Assembly: GCF_028688795.1 (NCBI RefSeq)
Contig: NZ_JAQTXM010000008.1
Location: forward strand, 1 to 64,000
Origin: Rhodoferax sp.
Lineage (GTDB): Bacteria > Pseudomonadota > Gammaproteobacteria > Burkholderiales > Burkholderiaceae_C
DNA: 64,000 bases
Reading direction: 5' to 3'
The number at the start of each line of letters is the position of its first letter. Positions within the stretch are counted from its first letter, which is position 1. The notes under the pieces are model-generated. The model ran no database searches, was not told where the DNA came from, and worked only from the letters and a program-made list of their open reading frames with translations. The position numbers and the translations under genes are program-made. This document shows, piece after piece, positions 52,608 through 61,176 of the stretch.

Positions 52608-54670
52608 GCACTGGCTGGCTGCGCGCGCATTGGCAGCAGCTGTCGGTGCGGCACAAGTTGATGGCCTTGGCGCTGCTGCCGCTGGTGGTGGTGTTGCCCC
52701 TGCTCATGGCCGCGCTGATGGTGTGGGGCAATGCTGCCTACAACCAGCTGCTGATCACCAAAATTCACAGCGACCTGGCGGTGGCCAGCGGCTATTTCTC
52801 GCAGGTTCAGGCTGACGTGGGTGCGTCCACCCGGGCCACTGCGCAGTCACATGCGCTGCATCAGGCCCTGGCCAAGGCAGACCGGGCAGCGGTGCAAAGC
52901 GTGCTGGGCCAGGCCCAACAAGCGCACCAGCTGGATTTTGTCAACCTGTACGACCCGCAAGGCGCACTGGTAGCTGCCAGTTGGAATAAACGTGATAGCT
53001 ACTCACGCAATATACACAAGGGATACGAGTCATTTTTTCTTAAAGATTCGGCCTTTGAATACAACCAGTTGCAACGCCTGGACAAGGCCCAGTTGCTCAG
53101 CCTGGCACCGCACTTGAGCGAGCGCCTGCACATTGCCCTGGTGCCCACGCGCAACGCCGCAGCCACCGAGCGCACACACGAAGACCGTGCCCTGCTGATG
53201 CGCGCCAGCTTTGCCGTGCGTGGAGATGGCGGGCAGCTTCTGGGCTGGCTGCAGGGTGGCACGCTGCTGAACCAGAACTTGCCTTTCATTGACCACATCA
53301 ACGCCATCGTCTACCCTGAAGGCTCTTTGCCGCTGGGCAGCAAGGGCACGGCCACGCTGTTTTTGGACGACGTGCGAATCACCACCAACGTGCGGCTGTT
53401 TCAAGACCAGCGGGCCATTGGCACACGCGTGTCGCAAGCCGTGCGTGACACTGTGTTGGGCCAGGGCCAGACCTGGCTGGACCGTGCCTTTGTCGTCAAC
53501 GACTGGTATGTGTCGGCTTATGAGCCACTGCTGAATGCGCAACACGAGCGCATCGGCATGCTGTATGTGGGCTATCTGGAAACCCCGTTTCGTCAGGTCA
53601 AATTTGGCCTGCTGGCCATGGTGATTGGCATCTTTGGCGCAGCCATGCTGTTGGCCGCATGGGCGTCTCTGCGCTGGGCGCGAAGCATTTTTCAGCCCGT
53701 GGAGCTGATGAACCACACCATGCAGCAAATTGAAGAGGGACAGACAACAGCGCGTGTAGGTGTTCTCGCGCAACGCGATGAGCTCGGCGCGTTAGCTGGT
53801 CATCTGGACCAATTGCTGGATGTGATTGACGACAAAACCGCGACGCTCCAGCACTGGGGGCAAGAGCTCGATGCCAAGGTGGCGGCGCGCACACAAGAGC
53901 TGGCCAGCAGCAACCAGTCGCTGCAACAAACGCAGGCACAGCTTGTCAAGTCAGAAAAACTGGCGGCCATTGGCCAGCTCACGGCCAGCGTGGCGCACGA
54001 GATCAACAACCCCATTGCCGTGATGCAGGGCAACCTGGACCTAGTGCGCGAGACGCTTGGCCCGCAAGCACAACCCGTGGCGGCCGAATTCAAGCTGATC
54101 GACCAGCAAATTGACCGCATGCGGCTGATCGTGACGCAGTTGCTGCAATACGCCCGCCCCAATGACTATGCGGGCTACGTCGATGCAGTGGACGTGAACG
54201 CCGCGCTGGCGAGTTCATTGGTGTTGGTGGAGCACCTGCTTGGCAGCACCAAAATCAAAGTGGAACGCCAGTTGCACGCCAGCCAATGCGTCAACATCAA
54301 CCGGCAAGAACTGCAACAAGTGCTGATCAACCTGATGATCAATGCCATGCAGGCCATGCCAGACGGTGGCACCCTCACCCTGCGCAGCAGCGACCAGGCC
54401 GATGCAACGGATCGTGCGGGGGTGTTGATTGAGGTCTGCGACACAGGCTCAGGCTTGAGTGAAGCTGCCAAAGATCGCCTGTTCAGCCCGTTTTTTACCA
54501 CCAAAAACGATGGCAATGGACTGGGCTTGTGGATCAGCGTTGGGCTGGTGGAGCGTTATGGGGGCAGCATCAGCGCCGGGAACCGGACCGATCAGGTGAA
54601 AGACGCAAGCGGCGCAGTGTTTGGCGTTTGGTTGCCGTGTGAGGAGGTGGTCGCCAACACCATGACATAG
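52604..54670 (+). CDS. membrane sensor histidine kinase
   Basis: A 688-residue kinase coupled (ATGA) to the NtrC-type regulator. Two membrane segments (about 18-45 and 328-352) enclose a periplasmic dCache-like sensor of about 280 residues. HAMP, a coiled coil, the H-box SVAHEINNPIAV with His465 and the ATPase domain (INLMINAMQAM, GNGLGLWIS) follow. Residues about 130-149 (RDSYSRNIHKGYESFFLKDS) are encoded by a copy of the dispersed repeat and differ in base composition from the surrounding gene. Formate or a redox signal is a plausible stimulus by context. Confidence 0.91.
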   Translation: MSTGWLRAHWQQLSVRHKLMALALLPLVVVLPLLMAALMVWGNAAYNQLLITKIHSDLAVASGYFSQVQADVGASTRATAQSHALHQALAKADRAAVQSVLGQAQQAHQLDFVNLYDPQGALVAASWNKRDSYSRNIHKGYESFFLKDSAFEYNQLQRLDKAQLLSLAPHLSERLHIALVPTRNAAATERTHEDRALLMRASFAVRGDGGQLLGWLQGGTLLNQNLPFIDHINAIVYPEGSLPLGSKGTATLFLDDVRITTNVRLFQDQRAIGTRVSQAVRDTVLGQGQTWLDRAFVVNDWYVSAYEPLLNAQHERIGMLYVGYLETPFRQVKFGLLAMVIGIFGAAMLLAAWASLRWARSIFQPVELMNHTMQQIEEGQTTARVGVLAQRDELGALAGHLDQLLDVIDDKTATLQHWGQELDAKVAARTQELASSNQSLQQTQAQLVKSEKLAAIGQLTASVAHEINNPIAVMQGNLDLVRETLGPQAQPVAAEFKLIDQQIDRMRLIVTQLLQYARPNDYAGYVDAVDVNAALASSLVLVEHLLGSTKIKVERQLHASQCVNINRQELQQVLINLMINAMQAMPDGGTLTLRSSDQADATDRAGVLIEVCDTGSGLSEAAKDRLFSPFFTTKNDGNGLGLWISVGLVERYGGSISAGNRTDQVKDASGAVFGVWLPCEEVVANTMT
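52994..53050 (+). repeat. dispersed repeat copy D, inside the kinase gene
   Basis: GATAGCT, CTCACGC, an A/T spacer, AAGGG and CATTTTTTCTTAAA in the shared layout; the last 14 bases equal those of copy C. It keeps the reading frame of the sensor kinase. Confidence 0.7.
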
Positions 54671-54776
54671 GCAGAACAAGCCCAACTGCCATCGCTTTGC
54701 AGTCGGCTTTTGGCGCGACGTGTTGCGTCATAAGACCATACTGATCAGTCGCGGTCACATCAAACGCCTATACTTC

Positions 54777-54792
54777 ATAGGGTTTTCCCTAG
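54777..54792. promoter_or_regulatory. ATAGGGTTTTCCCTAG box upstream of phaZ
   Basis: A GGGTTTTCCC core, the reverse complement of the box at the phasin-like gene and the fdh operon, with TA-rich flanks (CTAGGGAAAACCCTAT on the other strand). About 95 bases before the phaZ start. The 216-base gap after the kinase gene holds no gene. Confidence 0.45.
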
Positions 54793-54886
54793 GTGTCAAT
54801 GACATCCGGCTCTCGTCTTAGTGCACCACAGCCGTGTTACCCCTGACTAGCTCACGAGCCGTCACAAACTTGAGAATCTTAAAATC

Positions 54887-56152
54887 ATGCTTTACCAACT
54901 CCACGAAACACATCGCGCGCTCAACAAACCGTTTGTGGACCTTGCCAACTCAGCCGCCAAGTTTTACACCAAGCCTTGGCCCATGATCGGGGAGAATCCG
55001 TTTGCCAAGAATCTGTCAGCCGGCTATAACTTGCTGCACCGCTTGGGCAAAGATTACAAAAAGCCAGAGTTCAACCTGAAGACCGTTGACATCGATGGGG
55101 TCAACGTGGTCATCCATGAGCAGGTTGAGCTAGACAAACCGTTTTGCCGCTTGCTCAATTTCAGTCGTTTCAGTAACGACGTGGAGACACTTAAAAAAAT
55201 TCAGGACCAGCCGGTCGTTCTTATCGTGGCACCGCTGTCAGGCCACTATGCAACCCTCTTGCGCGACACCGCCAAGACCATGCTCCAGGACCACACGGTG
55301 TTCATCACGGACTGGAAAAATGCCGGCCTGATTCCCTTGTCGGAAGGCGAATTCCACCTCGATGACTATGTGAACTATGTGCAGGCGTTCATTCGCCACC
55401 TGCAGGGCGTGCATGGCAATTGCCACGTGCTCAGTGTCTGTCAGCCCACGGTGCCGGTGCTGGCCGCCATCTCCTTGATGGCCAGCCGCGGCGAGACCAC
55501 CCCCTTGAGCATGACCATGATGGGTGGCCCGATGGATTGCCGCATAGCCCCCACTGCGGTAAACAAATTTGCTTCCGAAAAGAGCTTTGACTGGTTCGAG
55601 AAAAACGTCATTTACAAGGTGCCAGCCAACTTTGCAGGGGCTGGACGGCGCGTCTACCCCGGTTTCTTGCAGCACACCGGTTTTGTCGCCATGAACCCAA
55701 GCAACCATGCCCAGCACCACGTGGATTATTACCAGGACCTGGTCAAAGGTGATGACGCCAGCGCCGAGGCGCACCGCAAGTTCTATGACGAATACAACGC
55801 CGTGCTGGACATGGACGCCGACTTTTACCTGGAGACGATCAAGGTCGTGTTCCAGGACCACAGCCTGGCCTTGGGCACTTGGGATGTTAAAAGCGTGAAC
55901 GGCGAAATGGAGCGCGTGCGCCCCCAGGACATCACCAACACGGCGGTTTTGTCGGTCGAGGGCGAACTCGATGACATCACTGGCATCGGTCAGACCCAGG
56001 TGGTTCACACCCTGTGCCCTGGCATACCACAGGCACAGCACCAGCATCTGGAAATCAAGGGCGCGGGACACTACGGCATTTTCAGCGGTCACCGTTGGCA
56101 TGACGTGACCTACCCGGCGCTTAAATCGTTCATCCAGAGTCACAATCACTGA
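54887..56152 (+). CDS. phaZ: intracellular polyhydroxybutyrate depolymerase
   Basis: It degrades stored PHB granules in the cytoplasm. The 421 residues and the opening MLYQLHETHRALNKPF match PhaZ1 of Cupriavidus. The nucleophile is Cys185 in the elbow SVCQPTVPV, a trait of this group where serine is replaced by cysteine. IVAPLSGHYATLLRDT and the late GAGHYGIFSGHRW (catalytic His) are conserved. There is no signal peptide. It is followed four bases later by the DUF3750 gene. Confidence 0.95.
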   Translation: MLYQLHETHRALNKPFVDLANSAAKFYTKPWPMIGENPFAKNLSAGYNLLHRLGKDYKKPEFNLKTVDIDGVNVVIHEQVELDKPFCRLLNFSRFSNDVETLKKIQDQPVVLIVAPLSGHYATLLRDTAKTMLQDHTVFITDWKNAGLIPLSEGEFHLDDYVNYVQAFIRHLQGVHGNCHVLSVCQPTVPVLAAISLMASRGETTPLSMTMMGGPMDCRIAPTAVNKFASEKSFDWFEKNVIYKVPANFAGAGRRVYPGFLQHTGFVAMNPSNHAQHHVDYYQDLVKGDDASAEAHRKFYDEYNAVLDMDADFYLETIKVVFQDHSLALGTWDVKSVNGEMERVRPQDITNTAVLSVEGELDDITGIGQTQVVHTLCPGIPQAQHQHLEIKGAGHYGIFSGHRWHDVTYPALKSFIQSHNH

Positions 56153-56155
56153 ATC

Positions 56156-56962
56156 TTGAAACACTTGACCCGCTTGCTGCACACCGGTCTTCTTGTCTGC
56201 CTTGCGCTGGCCACGCAAGCTGGGGGGGCGCAGGAACGCCCACCAACGGCTGAAGTGCCGCGCGGGAGTTGGGCCACTGCGCCAAGACACTCTGCGGCAA
56301 TCGCACCAGACCCGGTGCAGCTGATTGACTCAGCCATTGTCCAGGTCTATGCCGCGCCAACCTATGGCTGGCGCGGCTTCTTTGCCGTGCATCCGTGGAT
56401 CATCTACAAGCGCAAGGGTGAGGCCAGCTACACCCGTTTTGATGTGGTCGGCTGGCGGGCGCCACAGGTGGTGCAGCGCAATTACGCCCTGCCTGACGGA
56501 CTCTGGTACGGGTCAACACCTGAGCTTTTGGTGGAGCACCGGGGCGACGACGCCCAAGCCATGGTTGACGACATCGAAGCCGCCGTGGCCAACTACCCCT
56601 ATGCCGACCAATACCGCAGTTACCCCGGCCCCAATAGCAACACTTTTCTGGCGCACATCGGGCGACAGGTGCCAGCGCTCAAGCTCGACTTGCCTGCCAA
56701 CGCCATCGGCAAAGACTACAGACCGCTGACGAGCCCGGTGGGCGTTTCACCATCTGGCTCTGGCCTGCAAATTTCTCTGCTGGGTTTGCTTGGCGTGAGC
56801 GTGGGGGTACAGGAAGGTCTGGAATTCAATGTGCTGGGTCTGAACTTTGGCATTGACCTCAATACACCGGCGTTGCGCCTGCCCTTTTGGGGACGTTTGG
56901 GGCTAAAGGATGTGACCGCACACGAACCCGTGTCAGGCCCGGACCACGCGCTGGCGGATTGA
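56156..56962 (+). CDS. DUF3750 protein
   Basis: A 268-residue protein with a predicted Sec signal peptide (LLHTGLLVCLALATQAGGAQ) and the DUF3750 core (VQVYAAPTYGWRGFFAVHPWIIYKRKG, NYPYADQYRSYPGPNSNTF). The start is a TTG four bases after the phaZ stop; read this way the protein is exported. Function unknown. The pairing with phaZ may only be a read-through operon. Confidence 0.82.
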   Translation: MKHLTRLLHTGLLVCLALATQAGGAQERPPTAEVPRGSWATAPRHSAAIAPDPVQLIDSAIVQVYAAPTYGWRGFFAVHPWIIYKRKGEASYTRFDVVGWRAPQVVQRNYALPDGLWYGSTPELLVEHRGDDAQAMVDDIEAAVANYPYADQYRSYPGPNSNTFLAHIGRQVPALKLDLPANAIGKDYRPLTSPVGVSPSGSGLQISLLGLLGVSVGVQEGLEFNVLGLNFGIDLNTPALRLPFWGRLGLKDVTAHEPVSGPDHALAD

Positions 56963-57030
56963 TGCAGCGGCGCGCAACCACCGGGGCGTTGTTTCGCAAA
57001 AAACGCCATCTCCCAATAGCAGATAAGCGC

Positions 57031-57044
57031 ATCGCAAAAGCGAT
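57031..57044. promoter_or_regulatory. possible operator of the third toxin-antitoxin pair
   Basis: ATCGC-aaaa-GCGAT, a symmetric site that overlaps a TACAAT -10-like element just before the antitoxin ATG. Typical location for antitoxin self-repression. Confidence 0.4.
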
Positions 57045-57055
57045 ACAATGTTTCT

Positions 57056-57337
57056 ATGAAGACAGCAACGATCCCACCTATTCGCATAGAACCATCCTTT
57101 CGCAGAGAGATTGAACAATCGCTTGATAATGGAGAAACCATGGCTGCATTGGTCGAGAATGCAGTACGGATCGAGGTTTCGCGTCGCCGGGAGCAGTCCG
57201 AATTCGTTCGTCGCGGACTAGCGGCAATTGCACGCTCCGAGGCTGCTGGCGACTGGATTCCGGCTGAAACGGTTATTGCCAAGCTGGAAGCTAAAGTGGC
57301 AGTCGCAAGAGAGCGTCAAAAAAATCACCCCCAATGA
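57056..57337 (+). CDS. antitoxin, YlcI/YnfO-like
   Basis: The 93-residue protein starts with a ribbon-helix-helix-like segment (PPIRIEPSFRREIEQSL and MAALVENAVRIEVSRRR), followed by a charged helix (RRGLAAIARSEAAGDWI) that should contact the toxin. It overlaps the toxin gene by four bases. The pair is cut off from the previous gene by about 90 bases with a small palindrome. Confidence 0.8.
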   Translation: MKTATIPPIRIEPSFRREIEQSLDNGETMAALVENAVRIEVSRRREQSEFVRRGLAAIARSEAAGDWIPAETVIAKLEAKVAVARERQKNHPQ

Positions 57338-57651
57338 TTTATCAGGTCGTATTCAGCCGCGAGGCCGAAGAAGATCTCGTAAGAATGTTTGATTTTGCCT
57401 TTGAGCGTGAATTGAACAGTCCGACTGGCAATCTTGAAATTCCAACGAGAGCGATTGAGGCCATTCGGCAAGGGTGCAAGTTTCTAGCCGTCAGCCCGTT
57501 TAGCTGCCGCAAAGGAGACAACAGTCCGTTTGTCCGTGAGTTGATTGTCCCGTTTGGAGCAACAGGCTATGTTGTTCTCTTTGAGATAAAGACTGCTAGC
57601 CGGGTCCATATTGGCGCCATCCGACACCAAAGAGAGAGTGACTACCATTGA
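57334..57651 (+). CDS. RelE/ParE-family toxin
   Basis: A 105-residue RelE/ParE-fold protein: YQVVFSREAEEDLVRMFDFA at the N terminus and FEIKTASRVHIGAIRHQRESDY at the C terminus are the usual strand and helix blocks. It is complete, unlike the broken HigB at 18.2 kb. Whether it cuts mRNA (RelE) or blocks gyrase (ParE) is not decided by sequence. A strong terminator follows. Confidence 0.83.
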   Translation: MIYQVVFSREAEEDLVRMFDFAFERELNSPTGNLEIPTRAIEAIRQGCKFLAVSPFSCRKGDNSPFVRELIVPFGATGYVVLFEIKTASRVHIGAIRHQRESDYH

Positions 57652-57671
57652 GTCGAAAATGCAAAACTGCG

Positions 57672-57713
57672 GCAACCACTTCCGTATCACGGAGCGGTGG
57701 TGGCCTTTTTTTT
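57672..57713 (+). terminator. Rho-independent terminator after the toxin gene
   Basis: A GC-rich stem (GGC-ACCAC-CCGT pairing with ACGG-GTGGT-GCC) followed by eight T (57706-57713). The clearest intrinsic terminator in the window. Confidence 0.8.
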
Positions 57714-57854
57714 GCTTTTCCAAAATCGGACCTAAAAGCGAGACATTGAGGCAATTCGTATGGATTGGCGGTGGGAGTTCACGGATTCACAGTCAGTGAT
57801 TGCTTTTTTAGGGTGCAGATGGAACGGGCAACTGCGTTGCCACGCTCGGCGACA

Positions 57855-58379
57855 CTAATACGCACCCATGTAATCGCGCTTGCCGATTTCCAACCCGTTA
57901 TGACGCAAGATGTCGTACGCGGTCGTCATGTGGAAAAAAAATTGAGGCAATCCATAGTTCGACAAATAGACCTGTCCGCTCAGCTTCTTTTCTTTTGGCG
58001 TACCCGGACGCAGCACGATTTCTTTGAATTCGCTGCCTTGGAAGGGTGCGCTGTCCAATTCATCGAGAAACGTCAATGTTTTGGTCAGCAAAACATCAAG
58101 ATCGAGAAAGCTCTGCTCGTTTCCTTCAAAGGCAGGAATTTCGATGCCAGCCAGTCGCGCGGATATGCCGCGTGCGAAGTCCGAAGCGATCTGCACTTGC
58201 TTGAGAAGAGGGAACATATCGGGATAAAGACGAGCTTGTAACAGCGCGCCAGGCTCGATTGATTTCGCGGCGCAGTGCGCATCAGCCTTGCCCAAAATGG
58301 TTTTCAGGGCTGTCAGCATTTGCTTGAAGACAGGGACGGAATTCGTATACATCGGACTGGTCATGGGCGCTTCTTTCAT
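57855..58379 (-). CDS. DUF1993 protein
   Basis: A 174-residue soluble protein with the DUF1993 blocks FKQMLTALKTILGKADAH, LLQARLYPDMFPLLKQVQIASDFARG and YGLPQFFFHMTTAYDILRHNG. The helical layout resembles DinB-like four-helix proteins. The ATG at 58364, five codons in, is an alternative start. Function unknown. Confidence 0.88.
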   Translation of the reverse strand: MKEAPMTSPMYTNSVPVFKQMLTALKTILGKADAHCAAKSIEPGALLQARLYPDMFPLLKQVQIASDFARGISARLAGIEIPAFEGNEQSFLDLDVLLTKTLTFLDELDSAPFQGSEFKEIVLRPGTPKEKKLSGQVYLSNYGLPQFFFHMTTAYDILRHNGLEIGKRDYMGAY

Positions 58380-58453
58380 GGTTCAAAGCGACAAGGATAT
58401 GCTCAAAGCCCAAAACCAGCTCATTCCACGAAGAATTTCACCCCACATCCCCC

Positions 58454-59077
58454 TCACGCCAGCATGTCAAACCCCTGCGCCTCCACGTTCATGAAGGCGC
58501 GGGTCAGCTCGGCTACGGCGGCGTAAAACCTGGCTTTGGGGTGACGTGCCAAGGTGTCGCACAGTTGCCCCACCCAGGACTGAATGTGCGCGGCAAAAAA
58601 GGTTTGTTGCTGCGTCAGGTTGGCCACGGCCGCATCGTCACCGGCAATCAGGTAGCGCATCACCTCAAACAGGTAGGCGATGTGGTCTTCGGTCTCACTC
58701 ATGGTTTCATCACGCGCCAGGCCCAGACCATTGAGGTCGGTGCGCAGGCGCGCCAGCGGCTTTTCGTTCAAAAAACCGCTCAGGTAATGCGACGCATACA
58801 GGTACACCTCGGGCTTGCCGACACCGCCAAACAGGGTGTCGAACTCGGTGGCGATTTGTGCGTCGGTCATGTCACGGGCCACGCCCACCAATGCACGCCA
58901 CGGCTCTTCCAGGAAGGCTCCCGCAGCCGGTGAGTCAGTGGCAGCAGCACGCAAGCCAGCTGTTAATTCAATAGCTGGTTGCGCATAATAAACGGGGGCG
59001 AGAAGCCCATAAAGCTCAGAACGAGCAGTTTCTTCGTCCAGCGCGCTGCTGGTGGTGGCGTCGGGCAATGGCATCAT
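58454..59077 (-). CDS. TorD/DmsD-family chaperone
   Basis: This is a helical chaperone of 207 residues that guards Tat-exported molybdoenzymes, here most likely FdhA. The motif ETEDHIAYLFEVMRYLI (about 132-148) and the opening RSELYGLLAPVYY are typical. Its ATG overlaps the stop of the poly-ferredoxin gene. About residues 23-36 are encoded by sequence that matches the dispersed repeat (copy E), although the protein text still fits the family. It ends the left half of the accessory cluster; its usual neighbour, the fdh operon, is 7.7 kb away. Confidence 0.88.
   Translation of the reverse strand: MMPLPDATTSSALDEETARSELYGLLAPVYYAQPAIELTAGLRAAATDSPAAGAFLEEPWRALVGVARDMTDAQIATEFDTLFGGVGKPEVYLYASHYLSGFLNEKPLARLRTDLNGLGLARDETMSETEDHIAYLFEVMRYLIAGDDAAVANLTQQQTFFAAHIQSWVGQLCDTLARHPKARFYAAVAELTRAFMNVEAQGFDMLA
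58970..59010 (+). repeat. repeat-like segment, copy E, inside the TorD gene
   Basis: AATAGCT, TTGCGC, an A/T spacer and GGGCGAGAAGCCCAT align without gaps to copy A over 41 bases with about 25 matches, concentrated in the conserved blocks. It is preceded by a small inverted repeat (CCAGCT...AGCTGG, 58956-58976 region). Confidence 0.5.
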
Positions 59078-61176
59078 GATTGGATATCGGTGATTTTGAT
59101 TTCGTTGTCGGCAGAATAAATGTCAATGACGCGGCAGTCACCGCACATTTTCAGGCGGTCCAGCGCAGCGCCCTGGAACATGCTGTGGCCTGACAGCTTG
59201 CTCAGCATGGCCTCGATGCCTTTGAGGGTGCCAAAGGGCTTGCTGCAACGCACGCAGGCGTACGGCTGCATCTCATTGAGCACAACAAACTCCTTGCGCT
59301 GGGGCGCCACGTTCAATTGAGGCACCAGCATGAGAGACTTTTCCGGGCATGTGGTTACGCACAAGCCGCACTGCACACAGTTCTTTTCGATGAAACGCAG
59401 TTGTGGTGCAGCGATGTTGTCGGCCAGCGCCGCGGCGGGACAAGCGTTGACGCAGCTCAGACACAGCGTGCAGGTGTCTTTGTTGATTTTGAGCGTGCCC
59501 AGCGGTGAGCCAATGGCAGGCAGGGCAATGGGGGTCACGTCTTGCTTGGGTGCGTGGGTGATCAGATGGTCCAGCGCCAATTCCAAAGTGGCCCGCTTGT
59601 CGGTCTGCACGGCAAAGCTGGCGTGGCGCGCAGGGGCTTGGGCGGGCGCGGCTTGCAGGTCATGGTCCAGCGCGGCCAGGTCACGCGCATCACGCACCTG
59701 CAGCAGTTTGAAATGTTCGCCCTGGTAACCCAGGCCGGTCAGAATGGTTTGCGCCACCGCCATCTGGCTGCGCACGGCGTCGGCATATTGCGGCGCTTCT
59801 TCATCGGTCATCAGCACCCAGACCTGGCTTGCACCGTAGGCCACGGCCGTGAGCCACAGCTCCAGCCCGGTCGATGAGGTGTGCCACAGCGACACCGGCA
59901 GCACGCGGGCCGGCACGCCATGGGTGCCGTCTTTTTGGCCCTTTTCAAGCTGTGCGGCGCGGCCCAGATCACCCAGCAGCTGCGCGCCCTTGCCTTGGCT
60001 GTGCAGCAGCAGCGCTGCGTCTTTGCCGCCGCTGCGCAGGTAGGTGGACAGCATGGTTTTCAGCTTGACACCCTGGTCGCTGGCGCGCGGGTAAGTAAAA
60101 CTCATGGCCCCGGTGGGGCACACGGTGCTGCAGGTGCCGCAGCCCACGCACAAATTGGGGTTAACCTTGATTTGTTGATGACGCTTGTCGCTGCTGATGG
60201 CACTGGCCGAGCACACATCGATGCAGGCGGTGCAGCCTTCTTTTTCGTTGCGGCTGTGAGCGCAGAGCTTTTGCTTGTAGGTGAAAAATTTGGGCTTCTC
60301 AAACTCTCCCACCAGCTCGCGCCAAGCCAGCAGCGCCTTCAAATCGCGCCCATCCCAATGCAAATACCCTTGTGGTTTGGCGTGTTGGGTGAAGGCTGGC
60401 GTGGCGCGCAAATCCAGCACCAGATCGAAGGTGTCGGTGTGGCTTTGCGGCGTGCGATTGAAGTCGATGGCGCCAGCGACCTTGCAGACCTTGACGCAGG
60501 CGCGGTGGTCGTCGCAAGCTTTCAGGTCAATCTGATAGTCCAGCCCAATGGCGTCTTCTGGGCACACCGCCAGACAGGCGTTGCAGCGCGTGCACAAATC
60601 CAGGTCAATCGGGTTGTTTTGTTGCCAGGTCAACTCGAACGCGCCAAGCCAGCCAGCCAGTGTTTGAATTTGACCACCCAGCACCGGGTAACGGCGCTCT
60701 TGCGCTGCGCCCATGTCCCCCACGCCTTGGGTGAACAGCGTCACATCCAACCCATCACCCAACAGCTCGGCGGTGCGTTCTGCCGCGCCCAATTCGCCAA
60801 TGATCAGTGTGCGCCCTGCACTCTTAAAAGTGACGGTCGCCACCGGATCGGGTTCTGGCAAATGCGCAGCAGCCAGCAGGGCAGCAATTTTGGGACTGGC
60901 CTTGGCGGCATCAAAGCTCCAGCCACCGGTTTCACGGATGTTGACAAACTTGATGGGGACAGTGCTGTTGGCCTGCCCGGCCAGCTCGCCAAACAGACGC
61001 GACTCTTGCGTGCACGCCACCACCAGCTCGTCGCCAGTGCCGGCAGCCTTCAAAAATTCAGCGGCTTCCCGGCGGCACAGGCTGGAATGCAGCGTCAGGG
61101 GTTCGTTCAGGCTCGCGCTCAAGGCCCTCGGGTCGAGCGGCATCGTCTGGTTGCAGTCGCAAATCAGTGTGGTCAT
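59074..61176 (-). CDS. poly-[4Fe-4S] protein of the fdh accessory cluster
   Basis: A 700-residue soluble protein that binds several [4Fe-4S] clusters. At least four complete C-x2-C-x2-C-x3-C-P sets are visible (CTRCNACLAVCP, CVGCGTCSTVCP, CTLCLSCVNACP, CVQCGLCVTTCP) plus two less regular groups (KACDDHRACVKVC and CAHSRNEKEGCTACIDVC) and C-terminal C-x2-C pairs. Between the cluster regions lie two Rossmann-like segments (TLIIGELGAAERTAELLG and a C-terminal one). I start at ATG 61176. It belongs to the torD-DUF3305-DUF3306 set and probably feeds electrons or reduces a cofactor for the formate dehydrogenase; exact role unknown. Confidence 0.88.
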   Translation of the reverse strand: MTTLICDCNQTMPLDPRALSASLNEPLTLHSSLCRREAAEFLKAAGTGDELVVACTQESRLFGELAGQANSTVPIKFVNIRETGGWSFDAAKASPKIAALLAAAHLPEPDPVATVTFKSAGRTLIIGELGAAERTAELLGDGLDVTLFTQGVGDMGAAQERRYPVLGGQIQTLAGWLGAFELTWQQNNPIDLDLCTRCNACLAVCPEDAIGLDYQIDLKACDDHRACVKVCKVAGAIDFNRTPQSHTDTFDLVLDLRATPAFTQHAKPQGYLHWDGRDLKALLAWRELVGEFEKPKFFTYKQKLCAHSRNEKEGCTACIDVCSASAISSDKRHQQIKVNPNLCVGCGTCSTVCPTGAMSFTYPRASDQGVKLKTMLSTYLRSGGKDAALLLHSQGKGAQLLGDLGRAAQLEKGQKDGTHGVPARVLPVSLWHTSSTGLELWLTAVAYGASQVWVLMTDEEAPQYADAVRSQMAVAQTILTGLGYQGEHFKLLQVRDARDLAALDHDLQAAPAQAPARHASFAVQTDKRATLELALDHLITHAPKQDVTPIALPAIGSPLGTLKINKDTCTLCLSCVNACPAAALADNIAAPQLRFIEKNCVQCGLCVTTCPEKSLMLVPQLNVAPQRKEFVVLNEMQPYACVRCSKPFGTLKGIEAMLSKLSGHSMFQGAALDRLKMCGDCRVIDIYSADNEIKITDIQS

